Source: Candidatus Sulfopaludibacter sp. SbA3 (lineage in GTDB: Bacteria > Acidobacteriota > Terriglobia > Bryobacterales > Bryobacteraceae). Taken from it: a stretch of DNA of 64,000 bases. Shown here one piece after another: positions 29,581-37,863 of the stretch; positions within the stretch are counted from its first letter, which is position 1, and every line of letters starts with the position of its first letter. The translations under genes and the position numbers were made by a program. The DNA is taken from NCBI GenBank assembly GCA_945890485.1, contig CAMDCN010000005.1:62001-126000 (forward strand), in the 5' to 3' direction. The notes under the pieces are model-generated. The model saw nothing but the letters and a program-made list of their open reading frames with translations. It had not been told where the DNA came from and made no database searches.

Positions 29581-30480
29581 ATGGAATTGTCGGCGGAAAG
29601 CCCAGCCCTGCATCTTTACCACCCGCGGAACGGCGACCTCGCCCTGCGGATCGAAGCCCTCCAACTGCCGCAGGCCGAGTGCGAGCTGCCACGGTCAAAC
29701 TACTTCAGCATCCACTGGGTGCAGCAGGGCTCCGGCCAATTCTGGGCAGACTTCGGGCGTTACGAATTCGCGGCCAATTCGTTGCTGTTCCTGGTCCCCT
29801 ACCAGCTCTCGCGCATCGCCGCCGCCGAACCGGTCCGTGGCCTGACGCTTCAGTTCCACGCCAACTTTCTCTGCATCGAAACGCATCACGAAGAGATCGG
29901 CTGCAATGGCGTTCTGTTCAACGATATCTATGGCTCACCCGTTGTTCATCTCAGTGAATCCGACCGGCCCGAGATCGCACGGCTATTCGACGACATGAGC
30001 CGCGAACTCCTCGGCGGCGACCTGGCCCACGCCGAGGTCCTCGTCTCGTACCTGAAGATTCTGCTCGTCCGCGCCACCCGATTAAAACTCCAGCAGCAGG
30101 AGGTTTCCCGCACGGTGACTCCCACAATCCCTCCGGAGCTCCCCCGGTTGCAGGAGCTTCTGGAAGCCCAATTCCGCGTTCACCATTCCCCTTCCGCCTA
30201 CGCCGATCTCCTCTCGCTCGCCCCCAAGTCCCTGGCGCGCCTGGTCAAAACCCATCTCCGCAAAACCCTCACGGAGCTGATTCGCGAGCGGATCATCAAA
30301 CAAGCCAAGTGGGAACTGCTGCATACCCGCAAACCCGTGAAGCAAGTCGCCGCGGAACTCGGCTTCCAGGACATCTTCTACTTCAGCCGCCTATTCCGGC
30401 GAGCCACCGGCTGCTCGCCCACCTTCTTTCGCCGCTACGAAACTGAAATTCGCAGCGGCAGAAATCTGTCCATGCAGTAG
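29581..30480 (+). CDS. AraC family transcriptional regulator
   Basis: A 299-residue regulator. The N-terminal part (about 15-130, 'YFSIHWVQQGSGQFWADFG') looks like a cupin ligand-binding domain of the AraC type. The C-terminal part (about 190-290) has two helix-turn-helix units: 'SPSAYADLLSLAPKSLARLV' and the conserved 'VKQVAAELGFQDIFYFSRLF' followed by 'TGCSPTFFRR'. It lies between the dioxygenase and a DUF417 membrane protein on the same strand. AraC/DUF417 pairs occur in stress responses (for example rclR/rclC), so control of the downstream gene is plausible. The effector is unknown. Confidence 0.92.
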   Translation: MELSAESPALHLYHPRNGDLALRIEALQLPQAECELPRSNYFSIHWVQQGSGQFWADFGRYEFAANSLLFLVPYQLSRIAAAEPVRGLTLQFHANFLCIETHHEEIGCNGVLFNDIYGSPVVHLSESDRPEIARLFDDMSRELLGGDLAHAEVLVSYLKILLVRATRLKLQQQEVSRTVTPTIPPELPRLQELLEAQFRVHHSPSAYADLLSLAPKSLARLVKTHLRKTLTELIRERIIKQAKWELLHTRKPVKQVAAELGFQDIFYFSRLFRRATGCSPTFFRRYETEIRSGRNLSMQ

Positions 30481-30526
30481 CGCCCTGCGTCCATTCCGTC
30501 CTGCCCGTCTGGCCCGTACCCTGGAG

Positions 30527-31120
30527 ATGGCAGGAGCCAATTCCGTGAACAAAACCTTCCGATTGTTTCAAACGATGGCGCAGATGGATCGCCTGGCCGT
30601 TTCCCTCACTCGCCTCGGCCTGATCGTCGTCCTCGTCTGGATTGGGGCCTTGAAGATCTACCGGTATGAAGCCGATGGCATTGTGCCGTTCGTCGCCAAC
30701 AGCCCCTTCATGAGCTTCTTCTATGCCCACCCGGCGCCGGACTATCGCCAGCACATGAATAAAGAGGGCGAACCCGCGCCGGCCAACCATGCCTGGCATC
30801 AATCGAACAATACCTACCCGTTCGCCTATGGCCTCGGCTCCGTCATCGTCCTGTTCGGGTTCATGCTCGCCGTCCACCGCTGGCTGCCGCACGTTGCTGC
30901 GGTCGGCGGATTTCTGGTCTTCACCATGTCCCTCGTCACGCTATCGTTCCTCGTGACAACCCCGGAAACCTGGGTCCCGAACCTGGGCGGCCCGGAGTTC
31001 GGCTTCCCCCTGCTCAGCGGAGCCGGGCGGCTTGTCATTAAGGATGCAATCATGATGGGTGCCGCGCTGGTCGTCATGGCCGATTCCGCCAAGACCTATC
31101 TGAAGCGCCACGCGATCTAA
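30527..31120 (+). CDS. DUF417 family membrane protein (YkgB/RclC-like)
   Basis: A 197-residue inner-membrane protein of DUF417. Hydrophobic segments lie near residues 27-45, 95-115, 120-145 and 165-185. Conserved family features are 'LVWIGALKIYRYEADGIVPFVANSPFMSFFY' (split here between residues 36 and 66) and 'GGRLVIKD'-type residues near the end ('GAGRLVIKDAIMMGAALVVM'). The E. coli relative RclC is induced by reactive chlorine. Here the gene follows an AraC regulator by 46 bases, which supports joint control. The start ATG at 30527 lacks a clear ribosome site and later ATGs (30575 or 30584) are possible. Biochemical role unknown. Confidence 0.85.
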   Translation: MAGANSVNKTFRLFQTMAQMDRLAVSLTRLGLIVVLVWIGALKIYRYEADGIVPFVANSPFMSFFYAHPAPDYRQHMNKEGEPAPANHAWHQSNNTYPFAYGLGSVIVLFGFMLAVHRWLPHVAAVGGFLVFTMSLVTLSFLVTTPETWVPNLGGPEFGFPLLSGAGRLVIKDAIMMGAALVVMADSAKTYLKRHAI

Positions 31121-31123
31121 GCT

Positions 31124-31528
31124 CTACTCTTCCTGCGGCCGCCCCCGGCCCTTCTTCGCCTTTCCCCGCTCTGCCTTCTCCGTCAGCCGCCGCAGCTTCG
31201 ATCCCAGCGTCGGCTTGCTCGCCCGCCGCCGCTTCGGCACAACCTCTGCCCGCGCCACCAACTCCTCCAGCCGCTCCCGCGCCGCCGCCCGGTTCCCCTC
31301 CTGCGTCCGGTGTTCACTCGCCGTAATCACCAGCACCCCGTCCTGCGTCATCCGCTTCCCCGCCAACGCCCGCAGCCGCTCCCGCACCGCCTCGGGCAAC
31401 ACCGCCGACCGCCCCACGTCGAACCGCAGCTCCACCGCCGTCGACACCTTGTTCACGTTCTGCCCACCCGGCCCCGAGGCCCGCACAAACGCTTCCGTCA
31501 ACTCTGAACTGGGGATACGAATCGCCAC
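31124..31528 (-). CDS. arfB: ArfB/YaeJ-type peptidyl-tRNA hydrolase (ribosome rescue)
   Basis: A 134-residue GGQ protein that releases peptides from stalled ribosomes without a stop codon. The GGQ motif lies in 'ASGPGGQNVNKVSTAVELR' (residues 17-35), the same place as in ArfB. The basic C-terminal tail ('RRASKPTLGSKLRRLTEKAERGKAKKG') corresponds to the segment that enters the empty mRNA channel. Length matches ArfB and is far shorter than a normal release factor; no codon-recognition domain is present. It converges with the DUF417 gene (three bases between stops). The ECF sigma-factor gene lies 39 bases upstream on the same strand and could be co-transcribed. Confidence 0.92.
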   Translation of the reverse strand: MAIRIPSSELTEAFVRASGPGGQNVNKVSTAVELRFDVGRSAVLPEAVRERLRALAGKRMTQDGVLVITASEHRTQEGNRAAARERLEELVARAEVVPKRRRASKPTLGSKLRRLTEKAERGKAKKGRGRPQEE

Positions 31529-31567
31529 GGCTATCTCCCAGCATAGCCGCCGCTGCCTGGCGAATCC

Positions 31568-32068
31568 CTAACGGCCTTCCAGATAGTCGAACAGCCAAGC
31601 CCGCGCATAGCTCCAATCCCGCTTTACTGACGCCGTTGACCGTCCGAACTTCTCCGCCACCTCTTCAATCGAGTACCCTTCGAAGTACCGCAGTTCTACC
31701 AGGCGGCCCAGGCGCGCGTCGTGCTCCGCCAACGCCGCCACCGCTTCCCGTACCTCGTTCGTCGCGCCCGGCTGACCCGGCAGCCGCATTTCTTCAAAAG
31801 TCACCCGCTGCGCTCCACCGCCCCGCTTCTGCGCATTCCGCGCTCGCGCATATTCAATCAACGCCCGCCGCATGGCGTTCGCTGCCGCCCCAAAGTAGTG
31901 GGCCGTGTTCTCCCACCCCCGCGTTCTAGAGCCCACCGCAATATATGCTTCATTCGCCAGCGCCGTCGCCTGCATCGTATGTCCCGCCCGCTCCCTCCGC
32001 ATCATCCCGGCCGCCATCCGCCGCAGCCCCCCGTACAACTGTTGAACCTGTTCTTCCCGTCTTTCCAC
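31568..32068 (-). CDS. ECF-type RNA polymerase sigma factor (PF07638 group)
   Basis: A 166-residue sigma factor. Region 2 is near residues 25-90 ('TMQATALANEAYIAVG', 'HYFGAAANAMRRALIEYARARNAQKRGGG'). Region 4, at about 105-160, includes 'LVELRYFEGYSIEEVAEKFGRSTASVKRDW', a typical helix-turn-helix. This wording fits the sigma group common in planctomycetes and acidobacteria, which is often encoded beside a Ser/Thr kinase with TPR repeats. Such a kinase lies 1.5 kb away on the same strand, separated by two plus-strand genes. No anti-sigma factor is seen. Downstream is the ArfB gene. Target promoters are unknown. Confidence 0.9.
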   Translation of the reverse strand: MERREEQVQQLYGGLRRMAAGMMRRERAGHTMQATALANEAYIAVGSRTRGWENTAHYFGAAANAMRRALIEYARARNAQKRGGGAQRVTFEEMRLPGQPGATNEVREAVAALAEHDARLGRLVELRYFEGYSIEEVAEKFGRSTASVKRDWSYARAWLFDYLEGR

Positions 32069-32174
32069 TTTTCACCTCTACAAACACTGGCGAAAAGTTT
32101 GATCCGTTTGGCTCACCTCCGGCGCATATCCCATCGAAAGCCGAGCAAATGGCTTTTCCAAAGGAGAAAACACC

Positions 32175-32753
32175 ATGAATCAGACCATCACCCCCGTCAT
32201 CAACGGCGTCGATACCAGCCGCCTTTTCGAAACCATGCGCGCCGTTCAAGCCGACCCCACCATCGCTTGTTTCCAGTTCCGCGCCCGCAATCGGTGGATG
32301 GAAGGCGGCCACAACTGCTCCACCATCCAGGACTTCTACGGTGCTGGCCAGGAGGACACCAACCGTACCCAACCCTTCATGCTGACGGCCGACGAGCCGC
32401 CCGTCCTTCTCGGTCAGGATTGTGGCCCCAACCCCGTGGAGTTCGTCCTTCACGCTCTTGCCGCCTGCCTCACCACCAGCATGGTCTACCACGCTGCCGC
32501 CCGAGGCATCCAGATCGACTCCGTCACATCCACTTTCACCGGCGATCTCGACCTCCGCGGCTTCCTCGGCCTCGACGCGAGCATTCGCAAAGGCTATCAA
32601 GGCATCCGCGTCCGCTTTGACGTCGCCTCCAACGCCAGCCCGGAGATGCTCGCCGAACTGATGGCGTACTCTCCGGTGCGTGACATCGTTTCGAACCCCG
32701 TGCCGGTTTCCATCGAAGTCTGCACCGCTCCGGTGAAGGAGATGGCCCAATGA
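32175..32753 (+). CDS. OsmC family protein
   Basis: A 192-residue OsmC/Ohr-fold protein, a family of thiol-dependent peroxidases that protect against organic hydroperoxides. The two reactive cysteines fit 'EGGHNCSTI' (about C51) and 'LHALAACLTTSMVYHAAARG' (about C97), although the first lies in a different setting from classical OsmC. A clear AAAGGAG precedes the ATG. The stop overlaps the start of the methyltransferase-like gene (ATGA), so the two are translationally coupled. It is divergent from the sigma-factor gene, with about 105 bases for both promoters. Confidence 0.85.
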   Translation: MNQTITPVINGVDTSRLFETMRAVQADPTIACFQFRARNRWMEGGHNCSTIQDFYGAGQEDTNRTQPFMLTADEPPVLLGQDCGPNPVEFVLHALAACLTTSMVYHAAARGIQIDSVTSTFTGDLDLRGFLGLDASIRKGYQGIRVRFDVASNASPEMLAELMAYSPVRDIVSNPVPVSIEVCTAPVKEMAQ

Positions 32754-33523
32754 AACGGGCCATCATCTTCGCGTATGGCCTTATCGCCTACGCCGCGTTC
32801 TTCGTCTCGATCCTCTGGGCCATGGGCTTCGTTGGTAACTACTTTGGGCTCAGATCCATCGACTCCGGCCAGCCTGCGCCGTCGGCCGTCGCCGCCATTC
32901 TCGTCAACTCTCTGCTCCTGGGCGCCTTTGCGATCTCCCACACCGTTATGGCTCGCAAAGGTTTCAAAAGCTGGATTGTGAATTACATTCCACCCGCCGC
33001 CGAACGCAGCACCTTCGTCCTCGTGGCCAGCCTCCTCCTGCTACTGACCTTCTGGCAGTGGCAGGCGATGCCGGCCACGGTCTGGAAAGTGGACCATCCC
33101 ATCGCCGCCGGACTCCTCCAAGTCAGCTACTGGTTCGGCTGGTTCATGGTCTTCTTCTCCTCGTTCCTCATCAACCACTTCGACCTGTTTGGTCTCCGCC
33201 AGGTCACCTTTGCCCTCCGCGGTCAGGCGTATCAACCCGTCCGGTTCCGCACCACGATCTTGTACAAGTTCGTCCGGCATCCGCTCCTGCTCGGGTTTCT
33301 GATCGCCTTCTGGTCTGCACCCGTCATGTCCGAAGGCCGCCTCCTCTTCGCACTGTTGACGACCGCCTATATCTTCGTCGGGATCCAATTCGAAGAGCGC
33401 GATCTTGCCACCGAACATGGTGAAGTCTACCGCCGCTATCAACGGTCCGTCCCCATGCTGATTCCCCACAAAGGGATCGTCGACGAAGCCGCTCTGGCGC
33501 CGCGACGGCCGCATACCGTCTAA
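32750..33523 (+). CDS. MddA/NnrU-like membrane methyltransferase
   Basis: A 257-residue polytopic membrane protein resembling methanethiol S-methyltransferase MddA, a family related to isoprenylcysteine methyltransferases that makes dimethyl sulfide from methanethiol with S-adenosylmethionine. Supporting segments are 'ERSTFVLVASLLLLLTFWQW' (about 84-103), 'SSFLINHFDLFGLRQV' (about 140-155), 'VRHPLLLGFLIAFWSAP' (about 177-193) and 'QFEERDLATEHGEVYRRYQ' (about 212-230), the typical cofactor-binding end of these proteins. About five to six hydrophobic stretches are visible. The start overlaps the OsmC gene by four bases. MddA is the best match from memory; generic NnrU/isoprenylcysteine methyltransferase is the alternative. 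Confidence 0.78.
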   Translation: MKRAIIFAYGLIAYAAFFVSILWAMGFVGNYFGLRSIDSGQPAPSAVAAILVNSLLLGAFAISHTVMARKGFKSWIVNYIPPAAERSTFVLVASLLLLLTFWQWQAMPATVWKVDHPIAAGLLQVSYWFGWFMVFFSSFLINHFDLFGLRQVTFALRGQAYQPVRFRTTILYKFVRHPLLLGFLIAFWSAPVMSEGRLLFALLTTAYIFVGIQFEERDLATEHGEVYRRYQRSVPMLIPHKGIVDEAALAPRRPHTV

Positions 33524-33530
33524 ATCGATG

Positions 33531-33556
33531 CCGGGCTGAACTTCAATTCAGCCCGG
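33531..33556. terminator. Bidirectional hairpin between two convergent genes
   Basis: CCGGGCTGAA and TTCAGCCCGG form a perfect 10-bp stem with a six-base loop CTTCAA. It lies between the MddA-like gene (plus) and the kinase-TPR gene (minus), and overlaps the last codons of the kinase gene. There is no strong U-run, so termination in both directions is likely but not certain. Confidence 0.6.
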
Positions 33557-35975
33557 TCATACGCTTTTCCAACTCTGCGAAATCCTTCCGGCCTCGCAAC
33601 GGTTCGAACGCTGGATCCCCCAATCGCACCACACTCTCCCCACCCGCCTCCAGGCTCCGCCACAACTCCCGCACCGCGTTCTCCAGCCGCCCCTCCTGCA
33701 CTGCCACCAACGCCAACCCCCGGTGCGCCAACGCCAGGTCTACATGCTCACCTCCATACGCCTTCGTATAGATGTCCCGCGCCCGCTCCAGCACCTGCTT
33801 CGCCGCGCTCCAATCCTTCCTGCGGATATGCACCGCCGCCAAGCTCCCCATTACGTCCGCCGTCAAGGGATGTTCCGCCCCAAGGGCCCGCTCCCGCACC
33901 GCCATCGCCTGACCATACGAACGCACCGCCTCTGCTGTCTTCCCCTCCATCACCAGCAGCCGGCCCAAGTTCAAATAGCTGTAGGCCGTCACCGGATGAT
34001 CCTCCCCCAATACGCGCCGCCGGATCGTGACCGCCCGTTCAAATCGCGGCCGCGCTTCTCCCACCGCCTTCTGGTTCAAATGGACAATTCCGATGCTGTC
34101 AAGCGTGTCCGCCACCGATGGATGATCCGTCCCCAGCGCCTTTTCGAAAATCTCCAGGGCCCGCTCTAAACTCGCGAGCGCCTCCGCGTCCCGCCCCTTC
34201 TCCGTCAAGACCAGCCCCACCCCCCGCAGCGCTCGTCCCGTCTCCACATGCTCCGGCCCCAGCGCCTCCTCGAAGATTCCCCGCGCCCGTTCAAACAGTT
34301 CCAGCGCCTCGTCCATCCGGTCCCGCTGCCATTGCATTCCCGCCAGAATTTGGATCGTCCGGCCTGCCTCCGCACTGCGCTCTCCCCATTGCGCCTCCTG
34401 CAAAGCAATCGCCTCCCGCAGGGTCCTCTCCGCCTCATCAAATTGAGCTAGCCGTTGCTTCGCAGTCCCCGCGCGCACCAACGCCGCCGCCCGCTGCCGG
34501 TCATCGGTTGATGCCGCGAGCGAAGCTCCCGCTAAGGAGTCCGCCCGCTCGTATTGACCCAACGCCGAATACACCCGGCTCAGCGTCTCGAGTACCTCCG
34601 CCCGCACACCCGGCTGCTGCCTCAGCCGGTCCTCCACTTGTGCCGCCCCCCGGTCCAGCAACTCCCGCGCGGTGATCGCCGTCCCTCGGTTACTGGCCGG
34701 ATCCGCTCCATCGAACAGTCCAATCACAAACTCGGAAACGGCCCGCGCCGTCTCCGCCTTTCGTACCGCTTCCCGCTCCGCCTCCCTTGCCCGCATCAGG
34801 CCCCATACCGCCAGCACCATGCCCACCGCCAGCGCAGCCGCCACCACCACGGCGGCGAACAACTGCGGTCGGTATCGCCGCATCAACCCCGTAAGCCAAA
34901 AACCTAGCGCCGGTGTCCTCGCTGAAACCGGTTCATCCGCCAGATACCGCTCCAAATCCTCAGCCAGCCCCAGCGCAGTCTCGTATCGCTTCCCCCGCTC
35001 CCGTTCAATCGCCTTCTGCGTAATCGCATCCAGATCGCCCCGGATCTCCCTGGCCACTTCGCCCGCTGTCCGTGCACTCGGGGGCGGGGCCGTCTCGGTC
35101 GCCAGCCGCCGCACGAAGTCACTGAACGTCATTCCCCGCGGGTCCACCGGCAGTGTTCGGCTCAGTAACTCATATAGCATTACCCCGATCGAATAGACGT
35201 CTGCTCGGGTATCCACGTCCATCCCACCAATACCCGCCTGCTCCGGGCTCATATAAGCGGGCGTCCCCATCGCCTGCTCCCGATGCGTCACCAGCGTCAA
35301 ATCGGTCAATGGTTCCGCTAGCGCCTTCGCAATCCCGAAGTCGATCACCTTCGGCGTTGGCCCCTCCGCGTGCCTCTCCACCAGCACATTCGAAGGCTTC
35401 AAGTCCCGGTGAATCACGCCCTTCTGATGGGCATGTTGGACTGCGTGGCAAAGCTTGGCCACCAGTTGCACCCGCTCTCGCACGCTGAGACCCTCGCTCT
35501 CTGCATACTCCTGAATTGGCGTGCCGTCCACGAACTCCATCACGAAGTACGGTCGTCCGTTCTCCATCTCCGCCGCATCCAGCACCTTGGCGATGTAGGG
35601 ATGCTCCATTACCGCCAGAGCCTGACGTTCTGCCAGAAACCGCGCCAGCACGTGCCGCGAGGCGAACTCGTCCCGCATCACCTTCACGGCCACCCGCCGT
35701 CGCACCGGTTGCTCCTGCAGCGCCTCGTAGACCGTACCCATGCCACCTTCGCCCAGCAGCCGCAATACCCGGTAGGGTCCAATCCGCGCGGGCGTGATCG
35801 TAGACTCCGCGCCGTCCGCCAGCGTATCGTCTCCGAGAACCTCATGCACGGCCAAAAGCCGTCGCACCCGTTCCGCCTCGGCAGGATCCGCCGCCGCCAA
35901 CAGCCGCTCCCCCTGCTCCGGTTCCGCCTCCAGACAGGCCGCGAACAATTCCCGCTCTGACTCCGGATTGGCCAT
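33543..35975 (-). CDS. Membrane Ser/Thr protein kinase with C-terminal TPR repeats
   Basis: About 810 residues. The cytoplasmic kinase domain (about 62-330) has 'LLGEGGMGTVYEA', the lysine in 'RRVAVKVMRDEF', 'VIHRDLKPSNVLV' (D about 188), 'KVIDFGIAKAL' and 'GTPAYMSPEQ'. A single membrane helix follows ('AAVVVAAALAVGMVLAVWGL', about 365-390). Then come many TPR units with repeated 'EDHPVTAYSYLNLGRLL' and 'GAEHPLTADVMGSLAAVH'-type phrases. The frame is open to 36653, but the extra N-terminal residues are the kinase-fold gene read in reverse. The ATG at 35975 begins 'MANPESERELFAACLEAEP', normal for this family. Kinases of this kind often pair with the sigma-factor group encoded at 31568-32068. 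Confidence 0.93.
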   Translation of the reverse strand: MANPESERELFAACLEAEPEQGERLLAAADPAEAERVRRLLAVHEVLGDDTLADGAESTITPARIGPYRVLRLLGEGGMGTVYEALQEQPVRRRVAVKVMRDEFASRHVLARFLAERQALAVMEHPYIAKVLDAAEMENGRPYFVMEFVDGTPIQEYAESEGLSVRERVQLVAKLCHAVQHAHQKGVIHRDLKPSNVLVERHAEGPTPKVIDFGIAKALAEPLTDLTLVTHREQAMGTPAYMSPEQAGIGGMDVDTRADVYSIGVMLYELLSRTLPVDPRGMTFSDFVRRLATETAPPPSARTAGEVAREIRGDLDAITQKAIERERGKRYETALGLAEDLERYLADEPVSARTPALGFWLTGLMRRYRPQLFAAVVVAAALAVGMVLAVWGLMRAREAEREAVRKAETARAVSEFVIGLFDGADPASNRGTAITARELLDRGAAQVEDRLRQQPGVRAEVLETLSRVYSALGQYERADSLAGASLAASTDDRQRAAALVRAGTAKQRLAQFDEAERTLREAIALQEAQWGERSAEAGRTIQILAGMQWQRDRMDEALELFERARGIFEEALGPEHVETGRALRGVGLVLTEKGRDAEALASLERALEIFEKALGTDHPSVADTLDSIGIVHLNQKAVGEARPRFERAVTIRRRVLGEDHPVTAYSYLNLGRLLVMEGKTAEAVRSYGQAMAVRERALGAEHPLTADVMGSLAAVHIRRKDWSAAKQVLERARDIYTKAYGGEHVDLALAHRGLALVAVQEGRLENAVRELWRSLEAGGESVVRLGDPAFEPLRGRKDFAELEKRMTGLN

Positions 35976-36068
35976 TCCGCGAAATAGTATAGATCGCTTC
36001 TGGCCGTTACGATACTGGCCGAACCGCCTGGCATAGCCGCCCACCTGCAAAAGCCGTATAGTTCTCCC

Positions 36069-37028
36069 ATGGCCACGCCGCAGTTGCGCGAACTTTCGCA
36101 CGCACCGGCCGAACTCACCCACGGCCGCCTCAAACGGCTCGGCGAAGGCATCGGCAAAGTGGTCTACGCCTCGGAACACTGGGTCGTCAAACGCGAACGC
36201 ACGCCCTCGGAAGTGGTGGCCCTCATCGGCATCTGGCGCCTGCTCCGCTTCCTCGAACGGATCCTGCCTTTCGGTCTCGGCCGCGAGCTGCTCGAAAAAC
36301 CCTCCCGCCAGCTTCGCTTCCTCCGCCTCATGGCTCAAGCCTCCATGACCCTCCTGCCCCGTGCCGTCTGGTTCACCACGCACATCCGCCAAGTCTGGCG
36401 CCAGTATCACTTTCAAAGCGCCCGCGGCGAACGCCTCGCCCGCGAACATCTCCACGGCACCTCGCTTGTCCCCGAAGAAGTCACCTTCCCCTCCATCCGC
36501 GTCGAAGTCGGCGGCTGGCCCGGCTTCCTCACCGTCTCGAAGGCCACCGAGCGCGTCGAAGCGATTCTCTACGACCGCCTCACCACGCTCGCCACCGCCG
36601 ACCGCTTCGACGAGTTTGAACACTGGCTCGAACAGCTCCTCCAAACTCGCCAATCAGGCTGGCGCCTTGGCCTCTTCTCCCTCGACGCCCATCTCAAAAA
36701 CTACGGCATCGTCCAAGGCCGCGTCGTCCTCATCGACCCCGGCGGCCTCACCAATCAACTCGCCGACATTGAAGAGAAACTCGCCCGCGAACTCAACGGC
36801 GCCGATCCGCACATCCGACTCGGCCTGGAACCTCTGCTCGCGGACCACCCCGAAATCGCGGCCCGCTTCAACGCCCGTTGGCGCGAAGCCGTCAATCCCG
36901 AAGTCCTCCGCGAGCTCTGGGCCACGGACCGCCCGGACTCTCCTACCCCGGAATCTCCGGCTCCACCAACTGCGCCAACAGATTCAAAGACTCTTGCCAA
37001 CCCAGGTAGCAAGCCTCCACCGGGATAA
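36069..37028 (+). CDS. Protein-kinase-like fold protein, unknown function
   Basis: A 319-residue protein that I cannot assign to a named family. It shows a small kinase-like pattern: 'GEGIGKVVYASEHWVVKRER' (about 25-44) resembles a nucleotide loop with an ATP-binding lysine, and 'LGLFSLDAHLKNYGIV' plus 'VVLIDPGGL' (about 200-226) resemble the D-x-H-x-x-N catalytic loop and metal-binding Asp of aminoglycoside phosphotransferase-like or lipopolysaccharide-core kinases. The proline-rich last 30 residues are encoded across the end of the convergent SRPBCC gene (86-base antisense overlap), so the native stop may have been lost. It starts 93 bases from the divergent kinase-TPR gene. Confidence 0.7.
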   Translation: MATPQLRELSHAPAELTHGRLKRLGEGIGKVVYASEHWVVKRERTPSEVVALIGIWRLLRFLERILPFGLGRELLEKPSRQLRFLRLMAQASMTLLPRAVWFTTHIRQVWRQYHFQSARGERLAREHLHGTSLVPEEVTFPSIRVEVGGWPGFLTVSKATERVEAILYDRLTTLATADRFDEFEHWLEQLLQTRQSGWRLGLFSLDAHLKNYGIVQGRVVLIDPGGLTNQLADIEEKLARELNGADPHIRLGLEPLLADHPEIAARFNARWREAVNPEVLRELWATDRPDSPTPESPAPPTAPTDSKTLANPGSKPPPG

Positions 37029-37389
37029 TCGCGGGGATGCCCTCCTGCACGATTCGCAACTCGGTCCCGCACGAAACGGCCGTCAGCGAAATAGTCACCT
37101 GCATCTTCCCAGGCAGGTTCGGGTCCTCGAACTGGTCGTCGTACCGGATCCGCTCGTACGGCGTCAACTCCAGATATTCCCCGCCAAACGAATGGCTCTG
37201 GCCATTCGAAAAGTGGGTGAAGGACATCCGGTAGCTGCCGCCCACCCGTGCGTCCAAGTGGTGGACCTTGGCGGTGAAGCCGTGCGGCGGCAGCCATTTC
37301 ACCATGGCCTCGGCGTCTAAAAAGGCCTTGTAAATCTTCTCCGGTTTCGCGCGCAGCACGCGATGCAAATGCACTGAATTGGTCGACAT
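36943..37389 (-). CDS. SRPBCC/AHSA1 family protein
   Basis: A 148-residue protein with the START-like ligand-binding fold of activator of Hsp90 ATPase homologue 1 (AHSA1). Typical phrases are 'RVLRAKPEKIYKAFLDAEAMVKWLPP' (about residues 10-35, the family N-terminal core), 'VGGSYRMSFTH' and a C-terminal 'GWQESLNLLAQLVEPE'. AGGAG lies just upstream of the ATG. It follows the DoxX-like gene on the same strand by about 15 bases, so they form an operon. Such pairs (DoxX with SRPBCC) are common and often sit beside ArsR regulators, but none is seen here. The cellular ligand is unknown. Confidence 0.88.
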   Translation of the reverse strand: MSTNSVHLHRVLRAKPEKIYKAFLDAEAMVKWLPPHGFTAKVHHLDARVGGSYRMSFTHFSNGQSHSFGGEYLELTPYERIRYDDQFEDPNLPGKMQVTISLTAVSCGTELRIVQEGIPAIIPVEACYLGWQESLNLLAQLVEPEIPG

Positions 37390-37404
37390 AAACTCTCCTG
37401 AAAA

Positions 37405-37767
37405 TTAAGCCAGCGGCAACAGCCGCCGAACCCGTTCATCCCGCAGCCAAAGGCCGCCCCACACGAAGCAACCGAACACCACGGGAAACAAAATGTTGAA
37501 CACCGGGCCGCCCACGCGCACGTGCGTCGCCACTGCCCCGCCCAGATAGCCCGTCAGCAGTACCGCCCCCAGAACGGCCGTCCGCGGCCAAAGATAAAAC
37601 AGCGTGCAAGTCAGCAGCACCACCCCCAGCCCCACGATCGAAGATTCAGGCCAACCCAGCTCCAACGTCGGCTTCACCACCTCAGGAGGCTTCACCAGCT
37701 TCATGCCGCTGTCGACCAAAAAGAACAACGCCGCCAACCCGCTCAATACCCAGCCCAGCTTCTTCAT
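37405..37767 (-). CDS. DoxX-like small membrane protein
   Basis: About 120 residues with four predicted membrane helices, typical of the DoxX-like (PF13564) family: 'WVLSGLAALFFLVDSGMKLV', 'IVGLGVVLLTCTLFYLW', 'AVLGAVLLTGYLGGAVATHV' and 'FNILFPVVFGCFVWGGLWL'. The conserved 'TGYLGGAVATHVRVG' is present. The longer start at 37824 is possible, but the ATG at 37767 begins 'MKKLGWVLSGLAALFF' and has GGAGAGACACAGG upstream. First gene of an operon with the SRPBCC protein. It is divergent from the DapA-like gene with about 95 bases for promoters. Function in most bacteria is undefined. Confidence 0.85.
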   Translation of the reverse strand: MKKLGWVLSGLAALFFLVDSGMKLVKPPEVVKPTLELGWPESSIVGLGVVLLTCTLFYLWPRTAVLGAVLLTGYLGGAVATHVRVGGPVFNILFPVVFGCFVWGGLWLRDERVRRLLPLA

Positions 37768-37863
37768 CCTGTGTCTCTCCTTGGCCAATCGCCAACTGCT
37801 ATCTGAAAAATTAGACTGCCACACTGGCGAAATCTAATCGCATCGCCGTGAGAAAATACGAAA

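Noticed and set aside
35976-36653. N-terminal extension of the kinase-TPR protein
   Set aside because: Antisense of the kinase-fold gene at 36069; the family start matches the ATG at 35975.
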